DNA of 64,000 nt from positions 90,002,852-90,066,851 of the forward strand of contig NC_134401.1 of the NCBI RefSeq assembly GCF_050003625.1. The letters are read 5' to 3'. Shown here piece by piece: positions 40,595 to 52,500 of the stretch. Position 1 is the stretch's first letter, and each line of letters starts with the position of its first letter. Under the pieces are notes generated by a model. It searched no databases and was not told where the DNA came from. It saw only the letters and a list, made by a program, of their open reading frames with translations. The translations under genes and the position numbers were made by a program. This DNA comes from Haematobia irritans (taxonomy: Eukaryota > Arthropoda > Insecta > Diptera > Muscidae).

Positions 40595-43500
40595 CTGTAA
40601 GAAGAAACAAAAACAACAAACAGGGTTAATGAATAAGAAAATGTTTAGAGAAATATGTTTTTAATAAAAATAAATTATCGTTTCCTTTGAATCCATATCA
40701 TAGACGTTTTGGATTAATTTTGCTACTTACCACTATTATTGCGTAGGTTGTTCCAATCAATGAACCCGCCAAGACATCTGTCCAGTGATGCTTGTAATCG
40801 GAAACACGTGTCAGTGATGTATACCATGCGAACATAAGGAATAGAAACTGCAGTAAATGTTTGAACATTTTACTACGGGTGCATGTCAAACGCTTTTGCA
40901 GATAAATCTGTAAATAAAAGAATGGAAACAGATTCAAATTTTATTCGAATTGTGACAAAGACAATCATTGTTTTCAGATTGAGCTACAGCTTTTACCATT
41001 GGAATATTGAATATTCCCAATTTCATAATAAGTTTCAAAGCTTGCGTTTGGTCGACAATTTTTTTTTTCTTTGAATCCAACCGATTATTGTCTTCCTTTG
41101 TATCAACCTGATTATCAGATGACTATTTAGTAATCAGCTATCTCGTTGAGAGATTTGCATAGGTGTATACTCAAAATAAGTAAGGAAAGTCTAAATTCGG
41201 GCGGGGCCAACTATATTATACCCTGCACCACTTTGTAGATCTAAATTTTCGATGCCATATAAAATTCGTCAAATGTGTTGGTTGCTATATATAAAAGTTT
41301 GTCCCAAATACATACATTTAAATATCACTCGATTTGGACAGAATTTGATAGACTTTTACAAAATCTATAGACTCAAAATTTAAGTCGACTAATGCACTAG
41401 GGTGGAACACAATGTTAGTAAAAATATGGGAAACATTTAAATCTGAAGCAATTTTAAGGAAACTTCGCAAAAGTTTATTTATGATTTATCGCTCGATATA
41501 TATGTATTAGAAGTTTAGGAAAATTAGAGCCATTTTTACAACTTTTCGACTAAGCAGTGGCGAATTTACAAGGAAAATTTTTGCATTTTGACCATTTTTG
41601 TCGAAATCAGAAAAACATATATATGGGAGCTATATCTAAATCTGAACCGATTTCAACCAAATTTGGCACGCATAGCTACAATGCTAATTCTACTCCCTGT
41701 GCAAAATTTCAACTAAATCGAAGTTTAAAATTGGCCTCTGTGGTCATATGAGTGTAAATCGGGCGAAAGCTATATATGGGAGATATATCCAAATCTGAAC
41801 CGATTTCAACCAAATTTGGCACGCATAGTAACAATGCTAATTCTACTCCCTGTGCAAAATTTTAACTAAATCGGAGTTAAAAATTGGCCTCTGTGGTCAT
41901 ATGAGTGTAAATCGGGCGAACGATATATATGGGAGCTATATCTAAATCTGAACCAATTTTAATAAAAATTTGGCAGACTTGACTACACTACTAATTATAC
42001 TCCTAGTGCAAAATTTCAACCAAATTGGGGTAAAACTCTGCCTTCTGGGACCATATTAGTCCGTATCGGGCGGAAGATATATACGAGAGCTATATCTAAA
42101 TCTTAACCGATTTCAATCAAATTTGGCAAACTTGACTATAGTACCAATTGTTCTTCTTGTGCAAAATTTTAAGCAAATTAGGATAAAACCCTGGCTTCTG
42201 GGACCATATTAGTCCATATCGGGAGGAAGATATATATGGGAGCTATATCTAAATCTGAACCGATTTCTTTCAAAAGCAATAGGGTTCTATTCTGAGCCAA
42301 AACACATACTTGTGCCAAATTTGAAGTCGATTGGTCTAAAACTGCAACCTAGACTTTGATCACAAAAATGTGTTCACAGATAGACGGACAGACGAACATG
42401 GCTATATCGACTCAGGGGCCCACCCTGAGCATTTTTGCTCGTCTCCTTCTGGGTGTTGCAAACATATGCACTAACTTATAATACCCTGTTCCACAGTGTG
42501 GCGCAGGGTATAAAAAGTTTACTTGGATCCAAACATTTTGATGTTCCCTAAGGATTTTGGTATTACATATTTTTATACCCTCCACCATAGGATGGGGGTA
42601 TATTAACTTTGTCATTCCGTTTGTAACACATCGAAATATTGCTCTAAGACCCCATAAAGTATATATTCTGGGTCGTGGTGCAATTCTGAGTCGATCTGAG
42701 CATCTCCGTCCGTCCGTTCGGCTGTTGAAATCAGGCTAACTTCCGAACGAAACAAGCTATCGACTTGAAACTTGTCACAAATAGTTGTTATTTATGTAGG
42801 TCGGATGGTATTGCAAATGGGCCATATCGGTCCACTTTTACGTATAGCCCCCATATAAACGGACCCTCAAATTTGGCTTGAGAGAGAAGCAAATTTCATC
42901 CGATCCAGCTGAAATTTGGTACATGGTGTCAGCATATGATCTCTAACAACCATGCAAAAATTGGTCCACATCGGTTCACAATTACATATAGGCCCCATAT
43001 AAACCGATCCCCCGATTTGGCTTGCGAAGCCTTTAAGAGAAGCAAATTTCATCCGATTCGGCTGAAATTTGGTACATGGTCTCTAATAACCATGCAAAAA
43101 TTGGTCCACATCGGTCCATAATTACATATAGCCCCCATATAAACCCATCCCCGATTTGGCTTGCGGAACTTCTAAGAGAAGCAAATTTCATCCGATCCAG
43201 CTGAAGTTTGGTACATGGTGTTAGAATATGGTCTCTAATGACCATGAAAAATTGGTCCACATCGGTCCATTATTATATATAGCCCCCATATAAACCGATC
43301 ACCAGATTTGACCTCCGAAGCCTCTTGGTATCAACGGTTTCGATTTGAGCGCCACACAGTCCATGGATTATATCAGGTTGATTGTCTGAGTATAATATTT
43401 ATGGCAAACGTAGAGCCTTTGTTTCTTTATGTCTTAAAACAATAGATGCAACATGACATAAGGGAGTCTGTTTTTGTCTAAACTTAAAGACTGCTGCAGA

Positions 43501-46500
43501 GTTAGGCACTCTGGGGGCCGATAACACCACCATGTAACATTACAGGTCTACCCACTGTCGTATAGAGCCAATGCATAATTTTGGGTTTTAGTCCCCATGT
43601 TTCCCCTATTGATTTTCTGCACGAGTACAAGATTACCGTGATTTTATGCTTAAAGTTCAGCATCCTGTCTAATATAACTCAAGGTATTTTGCACACTCGC
43701 CAAAGGGAATTTCAATGCCCCCTAAGGATATGGGCTTAAACGTGGGAATTTTTCGGGCTTTGCAGTACCTTTGCCCATTTCCCAGTCGTCCGGACCTTCG
43801 ACGACGAGAAAATCCAGATAGTGACCTTCCGCTTCAATCCATATGTATTCCCACTTAGTGTAGTATAGAATTTATGCTATTGATTATATAGTAACCACTT
43901 ACCGCTGTGTAAATCATTGTGAAACAAGTAAAACTTGCATGTCCACTGGGAAAGGATAGATGTGCTTCTTTTATAATTTTCGCAGAGTAATCAAGTGCTC
44001 GACAGGTGAATTCTTCGATGTAACGTCCTTCGTTCAGAGGACTTTCACACGTGCTGCCATCGGGTAATATTGGTTGACAAACCTAAAAAGAGATTGAATA
44101 AATAAATCGGAATTTATTTACTGAACGTTTTTAAATTTCAGTTCAATTTGTTTGCCATGATGTATTATGTACCAAGTGAACTACAACTCAAATTTTCTGT
44201 TCAAATTACAAACTATAAAAATGATTTCCAAATACAATTTAATTCCTTGTCATTTTAATCAAATCGCTTATTTTCGCAAATAAAGCTGAAAGTTTTCCTA
44301 TACGTTTATTAGTTTGTAGCTCCCATATCTTCATTATACAGCAGATAACGGATACAAGAAAGTCAAAAAAAATCAACAACAAAAATCTTATATGCGTTTT
44401 TTCGTATAGGGAATTAAAGTCTAAAGTCGGGCGGGGCCGACTATATTATACCCTTCACCACTTTGTAGACCAAAATTTGTGTTACCATCTCAACTCCTCC
44501 ATGAAGGTTTATATTCCCATTTACAAATGTTTATATCTTAACCGGTTTTTGTACTTCTACAAAATCTCTAGAACTAAAATTTAAATCGGCTTATGTCCTG
44601 GGATGAAGCACAATGTTACTAAAAAAATATGGGAAACATTTAAATCTGAACAAATTTTGAGGCAACATTGCAAAAGCGTATTTATGATTTATCGGTCGAT
44701 AGATGTGTATTAGAGTAATAGGAAAATTTGAGTAATATTTACAAGTTTTCGACTTAGCAGCGGCGATTTTATAATGAAAATGTGGGTATTTTGGCCATTT
44801 TGGCCTAAATCGGAAAAACATATATATGGAAGCTATATCGAAATCTGAACCGATTTCAATAAAATTTCACATGCATAGTTACTATGTTAATTCTACTCCC
44901 TCTGAAAAATTTCACGTAAATCAGAGTAAAACTTTTGCCTCTGTGGTCATATTAGTCCCAATCGGACGAAAGATATATATGGGAGCTATATCTAAATCTG
45001 AACCGATTTGGCTGATATTTTGCATATTTTACGAGAGCCGCAAGCCATTTGGCTGTACGAAATTTTAAGAGAATAAGTTGATTATGACCAGATCGGTGAT
45101 AAATATATATGGCAGCTATACCTAACTCTGAACCGATTTTTTTCAAAATCAATAGCGATTGTCTTTGAGCCAAACTAAAACTCTGTGCCAAATTTTAGGA
45201 CGATCGGACTTAAACTGCGACCTGTACTAAATCGACTCAGAGTTTAATTCTAAGACGATCGGTATACTAAACGATGGGTCTCAGACTTTTCCTTCTTGGC
45301 GTTACATACAAAGGCACAAACTTATTATACCCTGTACCAGGGCTGTGGAGACGGAGTCTTAGAGTTGGAGTCTGAAGATTTTGCTGGAGTCGGAGCCGGA
45401 GTCGTAGACATTTTGCTGGACTCCGACTTCGGCGAAACAAACTTTAAAAACACTTCATATCTTTCTATCTAAAGAAATATTTCGACAAATTAGATTCCAT
45501 TAGGGTTTTCAATCGAACAACGAAAAACGAAGCACTGGATTTCAAGCCATTCGAAGTGTATTTATATAGGTGAAATTTCACGGTGAGGTTTGACTAGAAT
45601 ATGGGCTGAATTGGTCAATTGCATTGTCCATTTTTAGCATATTCAAATATCGATTTTTGGCCCTATATACTCTTGATAAGGGTACAATTTTAAGGCAATA
45701 TAACAGTAGAACCTAACGTTCTGAATTTTTGGCAGGCATGTCGAGTTCGAAGATAGGTCATACCGGGCAATTTTGTGGTATAGCAACACATTTAAACCCA
45801 AGTTCCGATTTTTTATGAAATTTCATAAGATTTATCAGAAATTTGGAATTTAGAGTTATTTGAGATTCATAATTTCCAGGCCCAGATTTGGGAATTTGAA
45901 ATTTTTGTGGCTATTGCTTTCGCGGAACTTATTCAGAGACAATGGCCTGTATATTTAATTACATGTATAGTCCAATTGTTGTTCTTGTTTTATTTCCAGC
46001 CAAAACCATTTGGCAAAATATTGATAATTGCCTTTAAATGTTCTATATTGATTTGTTATTTTTTTTTTTTCGATTACAAATATTTGGTTTTTCAGACAAA
46101 ATATATTGTTCATATAATTCGTCATCCTACACTGATAGAAAAAAATTAATTTTAACGAAATTTGTTTTTAAAATTTAGTCAACAAAACAATTGCATAATG
46201 TAATGAAGTTTTTCGTTATTATAATAAATTATGTTGCGAATTTCATGCCATTAACATAAAATTTTATGAGATTCATAGCCCTACATAATTACTTGAGAAA
46301 TATACATCCGATGTCTTTGGAAGCTGTAATTTTAAATTAAACCACAGCCGGTCTTTTGGGAGAAAGTTTGTTTCATTAAAGCCACTCGAAATTCTTAACA
46401 TTAAATTAATGGCTTGTAATGTCCATAACAGATAGACCATTTATAAATCGATGTTTCACCATTTTATTTCTATAGAAACAATATTCGTAACTGTCCAGCT

Positions 46501-49500
46501 ATTCCTGTTATATGTTGTATAGTAGTTGTTATTTAAAATTCCGCCCGTCCTAATTTTTGGCAGTTTATGTTTGTTTTATATATCTGACACATTACATTTG
46601 TTAACATTTAAACATTCTATATGATTAGTCCAATATTTTGATTTTATTATTATTTTTCTTTTTTATGTAAATTTATTTTTTATAAAATGCCTTTATAAAC
46701 CAATATCAGGATTTTACATCCAAAACTGCTGGAAGCCTCATTATATTTTGAAATTTTGTGTTTTTATAAATATATCCCAGCTAGCATTTGGGTGACTGTT
46801 TTAACAAAAATCATGTAAATGAGTCATATTCGAGTACTTTAGGAGATCAAAAACTGCTATGTCAGTTATGTGATTATAATACGATACGAAAATGACTCGC
46901 GCTAATGGGCGTAAAATGAGTTCGTTATAAAATACAACAAAAAATAACAAAAATCTAACAAAAACCGTCTAGAGGATATATTCTGGAGATTGTTGTTATC
47001 TACCCACATTTCGATGTGGTCTCTATATAGTTGTATCGTACTTTAATTTATTGGCCTGAAATTAAAATGTACAGCTGAGGTTTATCGTCGAGTCATATCA
47101 ACATTTAACAAGTATATACGGCCTTAAGTTCGGCCAGGCCGAATCTTATGTACCCTCCACCATAGATTGCGTAGAAACTTCTACGAAAGAATGTCATCCA
47201 CAATCGAATTACTTGGGTTGTGGTATCTTAAAACTTCTTAACATCGTTTTCTAAATTGTGGGTTAGTCCATACGTGCTATATATTAGACAAAAAAGTTTT
47301 GTATAGGTAATTCTACAAATAATTACGAATCGATATGGACGTTTTGCACATACGCAGAGAGCCAGAATTGAAATATGGGGGTCGCTTATGTGGGGGCTAT
47401 ATACAATTATGAACTTGATATAGACCAATTTTTGTGTGATTGGGGATCGATTTATCTGAGGGCTCTGTATAACTATAGACCGATATGGACCTTGTTAGGC
47501 ATGGTTGTTAACGGCCATATACTAGCACAATGTACCAAATTTCAACCGAATCGTATGAAATTTGCTTCTATTAGAGGCTCCGCAAGCTAAATCTGGGGAT
47601 CGGTTTATATGGGGGCTATATATAATTATGGACTGATATGAACCAATACCTGCATAGTTGTTGGATATAATATACTAACATCACGTACAAAATTTCAACC
47701 GAATCGGATGAATTTTGCTATTCCAAGGGACTCCGGAGGTCAAATTTGGGGATCGGTTTATATAGGGCCTATATAAAATTATGGACCGATTTCGACGAAT
47801 TTTTGCATGGGTGTTTGAGGCCATATATTAAAACCACGTACCAAATTTGAACTGAATTAGATAAATTTTGGTCTTCCAAGAGGCTCCGGAGTCAAATCCG
47901 GTGATCAGTTTATATGACGGCTATATATAATTATGGACCGATGTTGACCAATTTTTGCATGGTCATTAGACCATCGGATAAAATTTGCTTCACTTAGAGG
48001 CTCCGCAAGCCAAATCGGGCGATCGGTTTATATAAGGGCTATATAAAGGGTGATACGGTCAAAATTTGGTCACGGGAAAACGCGTGTAAATCGGTGAAAT
48101 CGTTTATTTAAAAAATTAAATTAAATTTCTTTTTCAAGTTCAATTAGTATAAAATTCAGGAAAAATATTCAGTTAGGCTTTCGCTTTTCCAAATCCGAAC
48201 GCTTGACACCTGCCATCAGATTTTATACAGCCACCATGTCCACCTTCTTCGCCGCATAAAGCCAGTTTGCCTTGAACTGCTGCTCGTCCTTAGCAGTTTT
48301 TTTGGTCTTCTTTAGGTTCCGCTTGACAATAGCCCAGTATTTCTCAATTGGGCGGAGCTCTGGCGTGTTGGGAGGGTTCTTGTCCTTGGGAACCACCTGC
48401 ACGTTGTTGGCGGCGTACCACTCCATGGCCTTTTTACCGTAATGGCAAGATGCCAAATCCGACCAAAACAGTACGGAACAACCGTGTTTCTTCAGGAAAG
48501 GCAGCAGACGTTTATTCAAACACTCTTTCACGTAAATTTCTTGGTTGACAGTCCCGGAAGCTATGAAAATGCTGCTTTTCAAGCCACAGGTACAGATGGC
48601 TTGCCAAACCAGATATTTCTTTGCGAACTTTGACAGTTTTATGTGCTTGAAAATATCTGCTACCTTTCCCCTTCCTTTTTCCGTATAAAACTCCTGTCCC
48701 GGAAGCTGTTTGTAGTCGGCTTTGACGTAGGTTTCGTCGTCCATTACCACGCAGTCAAACTTCGTCAGCATCGTCGTGCACAGCCTTCGGGATCGCGCTT
48801 TGGTCGTCGTATTTTGTTTATCATCGCGATTTGGAGTCACTACCTTCTTGTAAGTCGATAGTCCGGCTCGTTTTTTGGCTCGATGCACGGTTGTAGACGA
48901 TACACCCAGCTTATTTGCGGCATCTCGGAGAGACAAGTTAGGGCTTCGCTTGAAACTACCGGCAACTCTCTTTGTCGTCTCAGCGGCTTCCGGTTTTCGA
49001 TTTCCCTCCGATCCAGACTTCCTGGCTGTCGACAAACGTTCCCCAAACACTTTAATTACATTTGTAACGGTTGATTTGGCAACTTTTAGCGATTTTGCCA
49101 GCTTTGCGTGCGAGTAGCTCGGATTTTCGCGATGCGCGAGCAAAATTTTGATACGCTGCTCTTCTTGCTTGGACGGCATTTTGACAACTGAAGAGTGAAT
49201 TCCAAAATCAAAATAGGAGCAACATTCTACACACACACACCTTCAAAATGAGGGGTGTTCAGGTTTTTTAAATGCAAAATTGAAAGAAATACGTCAAGTT
49301 TATATTGACCAAATTTTGACCGTACCAGCCTTTATATAATTATGGACCGATGTGGACCAATTTTTGCATGGTTGTTAGATACCATATACCAACACCATGT
49401 ACCAAATTTCAGCCGGATCGGATGAAATTTGCTTCTCTTAGAGGCTCCGCAAGCCAAATCTGGGGATCGGTTTATATGGGGGCTATATATAATTAAGGAC

Positions 49501-52500
49501 CGATGTGGACCAATTTTTGCGTGGTTGTTAGAGACCATATACTAACACTATGTACCAAATTTCAGCCGGATCGGATGAAATTTGCTTCTCTTAGAGGATT
49601 CGCAAGCCAAATTTGGGGGTCCGTTTATATGGGGGCTGTACGTAAAAGTGGACCGATGTGGGCCATTTGCAATGCCGTCCGACCTACATCAATAACAACT
49701 ACTTGTGCCAAGTTTCAAGTCGATAGCTTCTTTCGTTCGGAAGTTAGCGTGATTTCAACAGACGGACGGACGGACGGACATGCTCAGATCGACTCAGAAT
49801 TTCACCACGACCCAGAATATATATACTTTATGGTGTCTTAGAGCAATATTTCGATATGTTACAAACGGAATGGCAAAGTTAATATGCCCCCCATCCTATG
49901 GTGGAGGGTATAAAAAAGAGTTCTTTTGGACATATAAACACATATGGCAAAATAGAATTCTTATATCGGTCTATTTTTGGAAACTTAAAAATACAATTGG
50001 AATATTGTTAACATGAGATTTAGGTACACCACTTGGAGTCGAATCCGGAGTCGGAGTCGAGGCTAAAAAGAAATGCTGGAGTCGAGCAAAATTGGCTCGA
50101 CTCCACAGCCCTGCCATGTACCACAGTAGTGGTGAAGGGTAGTGGTGAAGGTTTCTTATATCCATACATACATACATGGATATAAGAAACTTTCTTGTAT
50201 GGATATAATTTACAAATCTTCGGTTTTGAAAATACAAAATTTAATAACTTCATTCTGTCATAGAATAAAAATAAAATAAATTTGAAAAAATCAAGTTACG
50301 TTCTTAGGTTCGTTTGTTATTCTATTGTTGATGCAATTAGTTCGGAAATTCATTATCAGGATTTAAAAATTTTTTTGTTTTGTTTTACAAATTAAATTTT
50401 CTATAGAATTTATATTTTCAATAGGAGTGTCATCTAGCGTGATTGTAAAATTATTCTTTTATCAGTTTTTTCTTATAAACGTTTTTCTTATATTAAACGT
50501 TTTTTGTACCAAAGAACACCAAAGAGACATGACGTTTCAATAAAATTTTCTTATATACTTTACCAACTGTAATTACATTTATGGGATCTATATATAAAAT
50601 TCATCTGAATTAGAGCCTCAAAAAAAAAAAAAAAGGCAGGCTTAAAATGTAATTGGCTTCAGTCAGTCTAAAACTTAACTTACTTACTGCTTGTTTTTTT
50701 TACAAAATTGCAATTTAAAAGAACTATCACTTAATTCAGTTGCAGATTTTAATTACGAACTACGACAAGCACTTAAATGGAAAACTACATAAATTGCTCA
50801 TATTTTAAACACAAATTATGGTCCATTTAGTCTCTCAATATATTAATGTTTTAACACTTAAAATTTATTAATATGCCTGTTCGTAATATCGCCATACATC
50901 GATGGAACTTTGTAGTAATTTTTGATGTTATTACATTTTTGTTTTTATGGACTAACTCCAATATACTTACCGCAAAGAAGTGTGGCCGCAATCGTCCTAT
51001 GGAATACTTGGCAATATCGGTGGTAAGCTCACAAACACCTGAACCAAAGATAAGCAGACCAATGCGCTTGTAACACTCAATTGCCCAGTCGGGTATTTCC
51101 AGATGCCAAAAGTAGTAATTGCTCGATGATAAATTGCCAAAGCTGCGCATTTTGTGTGAATTTCCTTTGAAAAATTCCACAATTGTTATCTGTCGAGTCG
51201 GGCACACCAAACACACAAATAACCAAAAAAAAGAAAATGGAAGAGAAAAACAAACAAAATTTGCATTTTAATTACCATGAATCGAAAGAAAAACCAAATT
51301 AATTATTGTAAATATTTTCTTTTTTGAGGCACCCAGAATCTCTAGCCAAAATTATTTATTATTTTTTTCTTTTCTCAAAATTTATTTGCTTACCGAAAAA
51401 CGATTGATATCAACAAAATGTCGAACAATTTTATTAGGTTGCACCAGACTATGGAAGTTTACAAGTGTTTTCCTATATTTTTTGCTTTTTTTTTTAATTT
51501 GGGAATTTGAAATTTTTGTGGCTATTGCTTTCGCGGAACTTATTCACAGACAATGGCCTGTATATTTAATTACATGTATAATCCAATTGTTGTTCTTGTT
51601 TTGTTTCCAGCCAAAACCATTACGCTTGGCAAAATATTGCTAATTGCCTTTAAATGTTGTGTACTAATTTGGTAAATTTTTTTTTCGAATAAAAATATTT
51701 GGTTTCTCGGACAAAATATATTGTTCATATAATTCATCATCAAAGCGAAAAGTATAATCCTATACTGATAGAAAAGAATTGTAATATTAACGAAAAAATT
51801 TTGTCAAAATTTTATTTTATAGAACATTTTTTGAAAATTTTATTTCTAGAAAAAAATGTTCAAAACTTCTAGAAAAAATATTTCAAAAATGTATTTCAGT
51901 AGAAAATTTCGTTAAAATTTTATTTCTATAGAAAATGTTGTAAAAATTTTATTTCTATAGAAAATTTCCTCATAATTTTATATCTATAGAAAATTTTGTT
52001 AAAATTTTGTTTCTATAGAAAATCTTGTCGAAATTTTATTTCTATAGAAAAATTTTATTTCTATGTTCAAAACTTCTAGAAAAAATATTTCAAAAATGTA
52101 TTTCAGTAGAAAATTTCGTTAAAATTTTATTTCTATAGAAAATTTTGTCAAAATTGTATATCTATAGAAAATTTCCTTATAATTTTATTTCTATAGAAAA
52201 TTTTGTTAAAATTTTATTTCTATAGAAAATCTTGTCAAAATTTTATTTCTATAGAAAATTTTGTCAACATTTTATTTCTATAGAAAATTTTGTTAAAATT
52301 TTATTTCTATAGAAAATTTTGTTAAAATTTTATTTCTATAGAAAATTTTGTCACAATTTTATTGCAATAGACAATTTTTTATTTGTAGAAAAAATTTTTC
52401 AAAACGTCTACAAAAAATATTTCGACAATATATTTCAGTAGAAAATTTCGTCAAAATTTTATTTCTATAGAAAATTTTCTCTAAATGTTATTTCTATTGA

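Larger units (their letters stand above)
47108..49913 (+). mobile_element. H1 element inside the hAT-like element, carrying the DD37E transposon
   Basis: 5' ACAAGTATATACGGCCTTAA and GTACCCTCCACCATAG. 153-bp repeats lie on both sides of the DD37E insertion. ACGGACGGACGGACGGACA sits at about 49761 and the hairpin ends CCTATGGTGGAGGGTATA. Complete at both ends. Confidence 0.82.
45338..50113. mobile_element. hAT-like element, 4.8 kb including nested insertions
   Basis: Ends CAGGGCTGTGGAG and (inverted) CAGGGCTGTGGAGTCGAG; flanks CCCTGTAC and CCATGTAC (7 of 8 identical). Joining the flanks restores a normal H2 3' hairpin. GGAGTCGGAG-type repeats lie near both ends. No transposase was seen; it contains H1 47108-49913 and the duplicated segment at 45888. 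Confidence 0.8.
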
